From Zygnema cylindricum (Eukaryota > Streptophyta > Zygnematophyceae > Zygnematales > Zygnemataceae), in contig JBBHKE010003295.1 in assembly GCA_037447655.1 (NCBI GenBank), positions 62,001-126,000 of the forward strand: DNA of 64,000 nucleotides, given 5' to 3'. The notes beneath the pieces are model-generated. The model saw only the letters and a list, made by a program, of their open reading frames with translations, ran no database searches and had not been told where the DNA came from. Shown piece by piece: positions 1-11,528 of the stretch; the stretch's first letter is position 1; each line of letters begins with the position of its first letter. The position numbers and the translations under genes were made by a program.

Positions 1-205
1 TGAAAAGGTACATTTATGTACGGTCGAGCATCGACCGTACACCACACTATTTAGATCTTATTGTACTTTCGTTCTTTACGCTATTTTGTACGCTACCTTA
101 ATTAACGTCAAGGAAAAATTAAAATCATGTATCCTATTTGAGGAAAAAAATCAAAATTTTAAGAACCCAAATTAGTGATTTGGACACTAATAACGATTCG
201 CGGTG
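1..205 (-). mobile_element. MITE, right-hand portion of an element entering from the left edge
   Basis: This is the end of a TA-flanked miniature element. It closes with the terminal inverted repeat ending CGATTCGCGGTG at 205, followed by TA at 206-207. The whole stretch is repeated in inverted orientation, with few differences, at about 15711-15909. The other end lies outside the window. The terminal repeat matches the other MITEs listed here. It has no coding capacity. Confidence 0.75.
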
Positions 206-207
206 TA

Positions 208-670
208 CACCACCAATCGCTATTAGCGTAGAAGTTTCTTTAGCGTATATGAATAATTACCGTGGTTTACGCTAATTAAGAATTTGAAAATTTTGAAAAA
301 AAACATACATTCTAATTGTTTAATAATTATAATTTAGGTCTTTGAAAAAAGTAAATGTCGGTCGCAAACATGCTTACATAGGAACGTGCGCTCAAATAAA
401 CGGGATTAGTCTGACACGTAAATTAGTATGGCATGTACGGATATTTTTAATTCGCGACGGCGTACGATTTTTAATATTTTGTACGGATACATTTATTGAT
501 GTATATAATCGTACGGCGAATATTCCATTTTTGCTGTTCTCAAATTAGCATTAACGCCGAAATTAGAATACACCTTTTTTTTGAAAAATTTTAAATTCTT
601 AATTAGCATCAAGTACGTTAAATATTCTTCAACACTATCTAAACTTTGACACTAATAACGATTCGCTGTG
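208..670. mobile_element. MITE of about 463 bp abutting its neighbour
   Basis: The element starts CACCACCAATCGCTATTAG at 208 and ends AACGATTCGCTGTG at 670, followed by TA. It shares the single TA at 206-207 with the element on its left, so two insertions sit back to back. Positions about 388-670 match about 15960-16244 in the same orientation. Positions about 208-380 match, inverted, the copy ending at 28140. A 68-codon open frame inside is not supported as a gene. Confidence 0.75.
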
Positions 671-672
671 TA

Positions 673-916
673 GTCTGACATGTACGGATATTAAAATTTC
701 ACGACGGCGTACGATTTCTAAAATATTGTACGGATACATATATTAATGTTTATAATTGTACGACGAATATTCCATTTTTGCTGTTCCCAAATTAGCATAA
801 TGCCGAAATTAGAATACACCTTTTTAAAAAAAAAATCAAATTCTTAATTAGCATCGAATTACGGTAATTGTTTTTCAATACTATTTAAAATTTGACACTA
901 ATAACGATTCGCGGTG
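673..916. repeat. Tandem extra copy of the MITE right half
   Basis: This segment repeats the last part of the preceding element, from the text TCTGACA..GTACGGATAT through the terminal repeat ending GATTCGCGGTG at 916, with a period of about 246 bp. The terminal repeat is therefore present twice in a row. It could have arisen by unequal exchange or by a nested insertion; the sequence does not decide which. Confidence 0.7.
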
Positions 917-1450
917 TAGTGTCGTGCCTCATTCTAAAAAGTGTGAGATAAAAGCGATAATGTGAGAGGGAAAAAGGGAGAGGCGACGACGACGCAAAAT
1001 TCTGCAAAGGACCCATAAATGAAAGTGGAGGTACCCCTGCATATTTTTTTCCGTACATGTTCGTATTTTTTTTTACATGCACGTGACGGGCAGGGAGAAA
1101 AATAGCGAGTGCTCTCCCCCGTCCTAATATTTTCACACTCGTGGGGCGCGTGCGTGGGTCGTTTTTCATTCGTTGTTTGGGTGATACTTTCCCTGAATCC
1201 AATCGCAAGGCGATTTCTGATGAAGTTTTTTGACGGGCTGGATTCTCTTGCCCGGTGGTCGAAAATAGGAAAACGCCAAAATGCGTTCACATGACGACAA
1301 ACATGAAGTACATTCAAAGTATCGGACGTTTGCTGTACTTTGTTAAAATTGATTTTCTCGTACGGCTAAAGTTTTTCTCGTTCGGGTCTGCGTTTTGAGG
1401 GAAAACGACAGAAAAAAGTCGATAATTTGATACATGGGGACACACCCTAA
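917..1450. repeat. Dispersed repeat R1, copy 1
   Basis: About 530 bp that recurs in inverted orientation at about 18386-18925 and, more diverged, inside 60446-61395. Shared landmarks are the CGACGACGACG-type run near 985, the CATTTATGGGTCC-type text near 1010-1025 and the terminal ACATGGGGACACACCC-type motif near 1432-1447. The open frames across it differ between copies and carry no recognisable domain, so I treat it as non-coding transposon sequence. Confidence 0.65.
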
Positions 1451-2447
1451 GGGTGACTATGCGCGCATTCTTCATGCTTTCGATAAATATCCTGGCCGTC
1501 CCAGGATCATTTCATGGTCAACGAGTTGTGCAAGCTTGTTCTGTGTGTAGTCCATGCAAGTATGCATGTAGCCCACTTGAGAACTTGTACCAACATTCGA
1601 CCATCGACATATGGTAGATGGCACTCGCAATGATAAAGTTGATAAGCCATTATTGTCTATTTCTTTATGACGCGCTATGACGTAAGAATAGCTCAAGAAC
1701 AGTTCCAACTTTGGACGCTTACCGATAGCAGGTTGCCGATCTGGTCGTTTCAGCTTCATCAAGAGATCGTTCCCCTTCCTGGATTTGACTCTGAGATTCA
1801 TACGCACGTGTTGAATGTGGACGTCCGGCTTCCTTACAACTCTCTTGAAGAGCCACATAAAACAGAGTCTACTTGCCACGTGGCTAAACCATCCTTTGAA
1901 AAACTAGAATAAGTAGTAGACGCTGTAGTGTCTATTCCCGTTTCGAGCTTGTAAATACCTGTATTCGACTTCGTTTAGCTTTCATCTTCATCCCAAGTAT
2001 GATCAGGCTGTTTTGACTTCATGGCCACTATACTTCACCCATTAGTACATGCTATAGCTCACAATTCGTACAGTTACTTGTACTTTTTTAAGAAAGTCTC
2101 CTGACCGTGCAGGTGATTTAATGCTTTGCGACTGGAGTTTCGAAAGCACATACTTCCTCTCCTTTTGAGGCATGGTACAGAAAAAATGCTTGATGCCCCT
2201 TAAAGGGTTAATTACACAAATTATGTATGGGTGATAGGTTTCTTCCTAATGTGTTGTCTAATGTGAGAAAAGCGGAAATAGATAGGGAAAAGGATATTTC
2301 TTTGCTTCTATGGTATTGCTTCCGAATGGATTACACTTTTCAGACTTCACGTATGGGCCTTGTTTAGAAACCTAAAAAGTGTCTATAGAAGGGTTTGCTT
2401 GACATTGCTGAAAGGAAAGCAGGAGTTCACACACGGTTGGAGGCGGG
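1451..2447. other. Unassigned region upstream of the SP-RING gene
   Basis: About 1 kb between the R1 repeat and the first recognised coding exon. It contains overlapping open frames of 81 codons (+, 1667-1912) and 135 codons (-, 1472-1879) that I cannot match to a family. It probably includes the promoter, the 5' untranslated region and perhaps a missed first exon. A possible splice acceptor (AAAGCAG) ends at about 2422. I see no convincing TATA box. Confidence 0.3.
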
Positions 2448-5400
2448 ATGATTTCGTTTTTCGATAGTGAAGGGGCCCAAGACTCTGGAGTTAAGGCTCA
2501 CAGTTTCTGTAGTCGTGCTGGAGTGAGACAGTCAAAAGGACAGTTTAGTGATGGTAAGGGCATATTGAACAGAGGATTTCCTGCAATATCTTGGGAGGAG
2601 GATTGCAAACGAGCAAAAGAGGGGAACCATATTACAGGCAACATTGGAGAAAAAAACCAGTCTGCTTTTGTGTTATCCAGAGCATTTGAAAGTCGCAAGG
2701 AGAGAAATTGTATTTTTTCAAAGAATCTGGACACTTCAAGCCATAGGAGGGATAAGGGAGGGGTAATGAAAGCTGCACAGACAATAGTGTGGGGAGACGA
2801 GTCTGCCGTTTTGCGTGACTTGGCTTATGCTTTGCAGAAACGCGAGCGCAAGCTGGCTTCCAGGTAGAAACCATCATCAATAGATGATTATAGATGATGA
2901 CGGTTAAATGATGATGATTAGATGGTAACGGTTATTTGATGATGATTAGATGATGATGATTGGATGATGATTAATAACTCATGAATTGGCAATCTGTTCA
3001 GTTTGTGTTATTTTCTTGCTGTGTGCACTCAAGCATTGTCCAGTATATGTGCATTTACATGTGGCTATAAATTTTGTAGAGTGAAGCAAGAAGAGGTTAT
3101 AACTAGCGCCATTAACAGAAGCTTGTTAGTAATATATGTTTTTCCTAATCATTTACAATCTTGCTAGCACAGTGAACTTCATTATTCATGCCGGCATTTT
3201 AAGGCAATATCAGAGGTTTTTGATCATTAATAAGTCTCAAACCATCTAGGCAGACTATGCACCAAACCTTGTCAATGGTCAGTTTTCAGTGGAATAAACT
3301 CTTTCCAACACTGATTTCATCTCTTGAGTATGTCGGCCTGTGGGTCACATATGCCAATGGTTAAACCTGCTGGTAGAGTGCAGATTAGGGTTCATAACCA
3401 GAGTTATGATGAGCTTTTTGGTCACTGTATTTAGTCTGGTGCAGTAACATGTATGGAAAAACTGCCTCCACCAACTGGTGGTGATTGTTCTCACAAAGTT
3501 TTGTTCCAGAATTAACATGAATCATCACGGCACATTCTAATTTATGGATTAGGCCACTTTTTTGGAATGATGTGAACGTTTAATTTCAGAAGTCCTTCAT
3601 GATTGAGAAACATACATTTCGTGCCTTCTTATACTGTAAAAAAAGGCTTATCTCGATGTTTTTTGGTCATGTTAGGCAGTTTTATCTCATTTTCTTACGA
3701 AGGAAGTATTGTGCTTACAAATCTTTCACTCACTCACTCACTCACTATTTCACTCCCTTCTCATTTCCACTTTCCCTTTCATTGTATTACAGGGGTTCTG
3801 GAACTGGAAAGAGAGCTAGCCTTGGACGATGCACGCCGAGCAGCTTGTCTGTTCCTTGGGCGGAGGTTCGATGTGAGAAAGGGGAGTTGTCAGTTTCTGA
3901 CTCACAAGATTCCAAAATTGCAGCATGTGCGGCCTGGAGGCATCGCATGGAACTAAATCTTAAAGTTGCCAAGGCCCAGTTAACTGTGCTTCAACGGTAT
4001 GGGATTCTTGTGGCTAAGTAACCCGTAGATAGTAGAAGAGATTATCTTAGCTTTCAGGACTCCCTTGATTGGGCTTGAATTTTGTTTCAGCTAAGAAAGG
4101 TCCTGTTCGTATTGTGGCTGGTGTTTTTTTCAAAGGTTATGGTCATCTTTGGTGTTTTGTATGCCTTTACTGTTGTATATTATTCGTTGGGGAAGTGGTA
4201 CATATGCCCTGGATCTTCTCTATAGTTGTATGGCATGCATATGTGTCAGATCTTCTTAAACTGGTCAATTTTACATGATGTTTGATTTTTTTATATGATT
4301 TTCACTGAATTAAGCAACTGCATGTATTCTAGTACAGCTGTCCAGCATTCTGGCTTGCTTATTGCATTGTTATTATCATTGTTTTAACTTTTGTTTTGCT
4401 GTCATTGATTCTGGCTTTTTTTGCTAAGATATGTGCATGGACCAGTCCTGGCTCGTTTTGTTGGAATATAAGTTGTTTCACACGAATATTAATTGGGTCT
4501 GTACTCTTGATTTGTTTGTACCTGGTAGAGTCATGTTTTTCGATTATCCACAAGGTGCGAAATGTATCTGGTTGCTTACCTCACGGAGGTCTGTGTGTAA
4601 GAGTACGTGATTGAATTTGGACACTTCGAGTGGGAACAATTTTCTGGCTTTTTCATCTTCCACGTCTTGGTTTTTGGTTTAGCTTCCTTAGTGTCTGGCA
4701 TCGCAGGATGTTGTCATCTTAATGTTCTGTATTCTCCTTATATATACATAGCACATACAGCATAGTTGTGTATTCTCCTTATGTTTGTTGAGTGCTTGGC
4801 AGATGGGAGGTGGGTACTCGTGAGCTGGCCGTCCAATGGGCTGTGTGGATGCTGAAGATGGTTCGCCGAGTGTCTCAACGGCCGAGATCTATTCAACTGT
4901 TGCTCTTCACTGTTATATCGGCCACACTTCCAAGGATTAGTAGGAGCTTACAAGAGGTGCTGGAGAATGGTTACGTTTTTGGAAAGAGCAGTGAGGTATT
5001 TCACGAGTTCCCTTGTCTGTAGGAGAAAGTAGATGAAGAGTAACTGGACCTGACCTTTCCCTTGCTAATATGGATAGAAGTTTTGGTGTTTTAGATGCTA
5101 GTGATGCTGCTCAAATGTAGTATACTGAATTTTGATGCTTCAATTTTTCTTTCGGTATGTTTTCAGTTTAATCTGACAATGATTCAAGAGCTTCAATCGA
5201 TTGTCATCCACTTCATGTCTCGAACTCATGTCGCGAACTGAAGTGGATGACAGCGTAACCTTTGGCAAGGCAGTTAATGTTAGGATTCTATGCATACACA
5301 TAAGGGGTGCATCGTGATTTTCTACCTGCGGTAGTTTGTGGGTATCATTTTTATGGCTGCTTTGTGGTTTGCTCTTCCAAATCAAAAGGGAGGGACAGAG

Positions 5401-8400
5401 GCAAGGTGGGCGGATGGGCTTTACCTTGGTGATCCTGGGTGGGATGGGCGCAGCTGTTCCAATTGGTGGAAAAATTGATTCGAGCCCTTGACAAAAGTCG
5501 GTGTTGTTTTTCCGCCGTCCAATTCGAAGCTTTGAACGAGCGTGTGGCGGATTGCCGTCGACTTTTACGCCGCGCTGCTACTTCTGCCCCCTCTTCTCTT
5601 TTTATTGAGCATCATTCGAATGTCAAAACCTGTTCACATCCGGTACTAAACCGCGAGTACAAGAGTACGAGAGCGATGTATCACAATGGAGTCTCAGAGA
5701 GCTATTCAAAAGTGTGTTACCGCAATTTCAGTTTTGGAGACCTTGTGATGGCATCGTGTACTAGAAAAAAGAGTGATGGAGCGGGAAGCAGTGTGCAGTC
5801 TATGAGTGTCGAGGCTCAATCCAATCCTACCAAGGTTATTGGGTCTCCTACAAGTGAGAGGGGATCAGTACCACCTGTTACTAGTGTTTGGGACAAGGTC
5901 ACCCTCACAGAAAATTGCCAAAGAGATGTTGAATTGACACAAAGTATAGATTTTCCGCTGCCTGCAGCTACTTCTAGTTTTTCTCGTATTCAATCCAATC
6001 ACAGTTGCAAGGGGGTAGAAGAAACAAATGCAAGGGGAAAGTCTCCGGTATTAGAGGATTTTCCTGAACACACTGCAGGTCACGAAGTGGAAAGAGTCCA
6101 TGGAGACAGTTGTTCCCAGTTTATTGGAGGCTGTACAGAGAAAAAGGTTGGTGTAGACCAACGGCAAACTTCACTTTTTGAAGACATTCACGGTACACCT
6201 TTGAAGGACTTGCCAGTTAAGGAGGAAAACCATAAACTAATGGCTGATCAAGTGCTCAGCTATAATTTGTTGGAGAAAGAGGGAGTGTCTGAGATGGTGA
6301 GTTTTTTTCTTTTGTTTTTTTATTCGACTGGATGTGGAGAGGTCTGTTCTAACAAGTTCCTAGTTTTTAGGCAATTATAGCAACGAAGGGGTATGTCTGG
6401 TTTAAGGTTTATTGTCCTTGTTATTACACTCCATGTGAGACTCACTATTTGTTTTTTGATTTTTTGGATTTTTGGAGCTAGAGCCCATTCTTTTCTACAT
6501 TGATGTGAAAGCTCTCTTAAACTCACAATCCCAATAGCGCGGTTATAACCCCGGGATTTATTCTTCACTAGGAATATATTTTATGTTTGAATAATTTTAG
6601 GTTTTTGTATGTGAATAGCATACAGTTTCTCACTAATATGGACGTCTATATACAGTAATGTGTGTAATTCCTCTATTTTCTGATGCTGAAGTCCTTGGTC
6701 AGTTTAGATTCGAAGTGCCTGTAAGATCCCATCAAAACTGGAAGTCTCGTCATTTTTTTTGCCGTGGTATACTTGGTCTGGGAATCGCCAGCCTATTTCA
6801 AGAAGTCATATTTGACTTGGGGATAATTGCTTCACATTTCTTCACACATTGGTCAAATTGCTCATTTGCAGGTGATTCAGGCTTTGGAAGAGAAGGCTGG
6901 TACCAGTGGGGAGGAAAGGTGGGGTATTTCTTCTGATTGGCGTCTTTGGAGGGGCGAATCTCATACTGAGAGCGAGCTGAAAGGTTAGCTTTTTTTTTCA
7001 GAGCTTTGTCTTTCTTGCAAAGCTTTGTTTTTTTGGCAAAGGTTTGCTTTTTTCTGAAAGGAAGGTTAAGATAAGAAATACCTGTTGGACAAAGTGTTAT
7101 TCATAAGAGTGTTAGGAAGTGGCCTAAATTATTACGAAATTGCGAGTCTTGTAATTTTACATAAAAATCGGTTTGCTGCCAGTCTCAAGCTGATCTTTAT
7201 GTGCTGGACTACCGCAAGCCAACATTCCTTTCATAAGTATGGCTTATCCCCTTTTTGATAATTGCGTCCATTTGATGCCTCAACTGTATCTTAAAATGAC
7301 TGTTTTTACCTTCTGATAACGTTTGTCCCTAACTCTTTTGTTAATGCATACACTTTGAGACCGTGGGAAAATGCTGACATTTGCTGTAAGAAAGCTTCAC
7401 TGCCTATCGCTATTATAGTGAAAGAACTATTAGTGTAATGTATCATACTAATTTAGTGTCGGGAGACGTGGCGGATTGTGGTCCTCTACCCTAAATAGTG
7501 CCGTTAGCTCTATTTTATGTTTTTTTGTCAAAAAAAGTTGCAACTGATTTATTAACACTGGTAGCGATGGGCAGTGTATGGGTAAATGAGCATATTGTAC
7601 AATTGGACACCATTAATTAAGCCTCGATAACCAGCATTTTGGATAAGTGTGTTATTTTACAGGTTAGTTTCTTTGACCTGTTGAAGTTGGAAATTCATTT
7701 TTTCCTGTTTGTTCTGTTTTGCTGATGGATCATTATGGGGTCTGATTGCAGTATCGTTGCTATGTCCACTATCATCAAAACGTATTCAGGTGGGTCTCCT
7801 CCACCCAGCCCTCTCTCTTCACCCTCAGCATTCTTCTTGTGACATAGTAGGTGTAAAAGAACAATAAAGAACATTAAGAGAGAAAACGTGTGATTAAAAA
7901 ACTTATACAGACTGGGTATTATGTGGTAACCGAAAAAAAGCATAAGATGACGAAAGAAAGGGGGGGGAGGAGGGGAAGGAGAATGCTGGGTAATAAACAA
8001 CATTAGGGAACGGGAAGGGGAGAGGAGGTGGAGAGGGCATCCATGCTGACTTTTCTATGCTTCAGCAACCTTATCAACTGCTCTTTCTTAAATATTTATT
8101 GTCGTCAGGTGCCTGTGAGAGGCAGCGGTTGTACACATCATGATGCTTTTGATTTGGAAGCATATCTGAGATCCCACGAGAAAGAAGAGGCAAGAAAACG
8201 GTCTCCTTCTTCCTGGAAATGCCCACTATGTGGAGGAGAAGCATCATGGCCTCAACTCAGGGTGGACACCTTCCTTCTCAGGTCGATGGTTCAATCAGAG
8301 CTCTGGGGTTTTTCTCATGTTTACGTCAAGACATCTCATTATTGTGTGGTTTGTAGTAGCCGGTCTATTATCTGCTGAGCAATGTTAATCCACACAAGTG

Positions 8401-10227
8401 TCAATATCGTTCACCCTTGGTTAAATGCATTCTGCGCCAACCCCCTTTTTTTTAAAAGTAGGGCCTGATTCATCTTCCAAAAATGCTGTCAGTAAACAAT
8501 GAGGACAATACCAGTGGTCATAAGCCGTTGCATTATTATCTTTAGCAGAAGCCTAGATGACATGTATGGTAATGCACTGTCCCCCCTCCCCCCCTCATCT
8601 TTTCTCGTGTTTTGCACTTCATGAAAGATGTTCTTTAAGGTACCTCTTTACTTTGTGCATGCATAGTTTATAATTTGTAGTTTACAAGAGTTGTGTTGGA
8701 AACAAGATATGCCATTCCTGGAACAAGGTATATCATCACCAATAATGAGTACATCTCCATTAGACACCGCGCATTTTTTCTGTAGTGACAGTTTACACTG
8801 CACCACAGTTAGTGTGGATATACTATTGCCTGGATGAATAATCGATACAGTCCATGCCATGCTCAAAAGTCATTCATGCTCAAAAAGTGAAGAGTCTTTT
8901 AGGGTTTGAAGGAATGCTCTGTTCATGTATTTTTTATGGGAAAGGAATTTGTCCCACTCTAATTTAACGGTGCATCTTCGCATTTCTGGACCCAAAAATA
9001 CTAGTTTGGATGAATGGTGTAGCTGTCCAATAGTAAAGGCGGTGTGCTTCGTTTTGTGGTGTTGAGGAAAAAAAATGGAAGAAACCAGAACTTGAAGTAG
9101 TGTTTTAGATAGGTTACGAATCTGCTGTATTTCCCTTTTCTTTTTGGTTTTCCTTTGGGTTTTTCCTGATGATGTTTAGGTGTTATGTTTCTTGTTGCAG
9201 AATTCTTCGCTCCACGCCTGAGAATGCAACGGCTGTGCTTGTTCCTTTACAGGAAGGACATTCAAAAGTGAGAGATGACTCTGATTTGCAGCAGTGGTTT
9301 CCTACTAGAAATCGCCAAGAAAACTCTGAAGTAGTCTGGGGAGGGGCGACGGGATTGGGAACAATTTTTCCTGGGAGTTTTTCAACCTTTCGTTGTAATA
9401 GTTCAAAGCCAATTGTATATAAGAGGGAGTTACGGAATAGCTCATCTAATTTAGAGAGGTTAGGGCCAGAAACACATGAGCAAGATGGTGTCTCAAATTT
9501 TTCTGCTCCATACACTTTGTTTAACAAAGCACACAAGGGGATGATGGAAGAAAATATGGACAATAGGGAATCACAAGCCAGCCTGGGACAGGACAAATAT
9601 GGCAATCTAGGAGTTGAAACAGTGGATGAAGATGGCAACTTGGCTGATAAAAAAACACCAACTTTGGGAAGCCCAAACCAGATCTTGCAGACAATGATGG
9701 CTTCTCTTCCATATTCTCCTTATGGACCTCAACCGTTTGTGAAAAAGAGCCCTGATACTATTGAGTTCTTAAAAGAAAATGCTTCTTTAAAGCGGTCAAC
9801 AAATGGGTCTCAAATGGGTCCCCCAAAGTACCAAAAGGTAGGAAGAGATGATAAAAAATCCACTCGGCCAGTTGGGAACCTCGGTGACATAGCTGAGACT
9901 GGAGTTAAGGTTGTTGATCGATGTGATGTCTCAGATCCGTGTTCCATTCACGATGTGGATAAGAAAAATAGTGATATGGTTTTTGTTTTAGAAATAGGAA
10001 TGGAAGCAGGAATGGGGAGATGTTGGGGTCCATCTCACTGGAAGGCTGTAGCTGAGAGAGCTGCTGGAGGAAGGAAAATAGAGCTTAGAGATAGCAGAAA
10101 GACATCGAATGGAGGAGATAAGGAACAAAACGGATCTGCTTTGGCGGGTACCGGACATCGTGATGTACCGCAACAAACTCGAGTGCAACCAAAAGCCCGG
10201 AATAAACAAATGGCAAGACGGAACTGA
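2448..10227 (+). CDS. SP-RING (SIZ/PIAS-type) zinc-finger protein, probable SUMO E3 ligase
   Basis: Exons read by eye are 2448-2863, 3793-3996, 4803-4995, 5454-6296, 6872-6983, 7752-7789, 8109-8281 and 9201-10227. All seven introns start GT and end AG, and every phase matches, giving 3006 nt (1001 residues). Residues about 590-690 form an SP-RING: SLLCPLSSKRI, then GSGCTHHDAFDLEAYL, WKCPLCGG and LRVDTFLLRILRSTPENA. The four zinc ligands (C610, H612, C640, C643) are all present. SP-RING proteins recruit the SUMO-charged E2 and act mostly in the nucleus. I see no PHD finger, and no SAP or PINIT domain that I can assert; exons 2-4 contain long helical-looking stretches, and the 343-residue tail is polar and unrecognised. 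The start at 2448 is the first ATG after an in-frame stop at 2409-2411, but an upstream exon is possible. Exon 2 is the least certain, because another frame there also looks protein-like. It could be a SIZ1, PIAS or PIAL relative. The gene converges on the ZIP gene. Confidence 0.82.
7398..7576. mobile_element. Short MITE (about 179 bp) in an SP-RING gene intron
   Basis: It lies in the intron between exons 5 and 6. It begins CACTGCCTATCGCTATTATAG and ends GGTAGCGATGGGCAGTG, followed by TA. The core text AGACGTGGCGGATTGTGGTC recurs, diverged, near 48308 and resembles the elements at about 14660-14815 and 35897-36103. These make up a short subfamily with GGCAGTG ends. Confidence 0.65.
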
Positions 10228-11528
10228 TCTGATCGCGTTTTGAGAAGGGAGTTTTTGTTGGCATGCAGCAGAAGTTTGATGTCAGTGAGAACTGCTATCT
10301 AGTAGCCAAAGGTATTGTGAGGCTAACCGGTTATGGCACCAATTCCGGTTTTTTTACTGGCAGTATCTTGTTCAGGAGAGAGCCTAGTTTTCTTGTAGAA
10401 GAGTGGGCACGGTATGGAGGGATATGTCATCATTACTTCCAATATGGCTGCCAATTTTCTGTGAAGCTGTTAAGGCCCTGCATGACTATTATCCCCTCTG
10501 TTTCAAAACGTGAAAAATAGATGATGGCAGTGAGTTGCTTCCTATATAGGCGGTGCTTTGTACACAATTAGGCAAATGCAATTCCTAATATGATATGTTT
10601 TGTTTTACCATCGTGCTTTTTAATTTATCCTGCTTCTCATTATGGTTTTGTTTTAAATATCTGATGGTTAGTCCTTTGAACAGACCCAAGTACCGGGCAG
10701 GAAAAATTGCTGAAACATATGACAGCCATTGTACTTTGTGACTATAGGCTTTCTTAATAAAATAATACATTTTAAATTATAATTTTAATATCAAATTTGA
10801 ATAATAAATTGTGAAATCAATTATGAAAGACGCACGCTAATATCTCTTCAAATGTTGCAACTGTTATATTTTAGAAGAAAAGGGAACACACTTGGACAAA
10901 GAATTGGAAATGATAAATCATGACAGCGCTGGCAAAATAGTGAGGTGAAAATTTGACATTAACATTTTCCATATATGAACATTGGGGAAGGGAGAGACAC
11001 TGGTTGATGCTTTATATAATAGCGATATGTGAAAAAAAATTCTTGAAGATAACTAGCCTGACATTTGTTTTAGACCAGGATAACTATGGCAAATTAATCT
11101 AGAAAATATATAAAGATCTCGCTAAGTATCAACATTTACGTATGGAAATGTGAGGACAATAGAGACATATATCAATACCATATCTGAGATGGTTTGCAAA
11201 AATGCATATCTACTAAATTTGCAACTAGAAAGTTTGAAGCTACCAAAATATCTGCAATTATTCTTGAAATCTAAGAGAATCGCTACTTCATCATCTTCTA
11301 ACCTGAGAGATTATTATTCCCGTTTTGAACACAGCGACTGATCACCAGATTGATGGATTCATTGTGCTGGTTCTGAAAACTTAAATTATTCTCGTTTTCT
11401 ATTTTATTCCAAGGCTTGACCTCCCATAGAAAGACCATTTGCATAATCAATTGCATCTAAACAAAAGAAAGAAACAAAAAAACCTGTTTTTGGAACCAAA
11501 AAAATTAAGACTAGTTTCCTAACCTCTC
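10228..11528. other. Convergent intergenic spacer
   Basis: The 3' untranslated and spacer sequence between two convergent genes. An 85-codon open frame at 10263-10520 follows the SP-RING stop codon directly but has no recognisable motif, and I read it as 3' untranslated sequence. The rest is AT-rich. I see no RNA gene or clear mobile element here. Confidence 0.4.

Noticed and set aside
917-1317. Overlapping 107- and 127-codon minus frames in R1
   Set aside because: The inverted copy at 18386-18925 does not keep the same frames, and no domain is seen.
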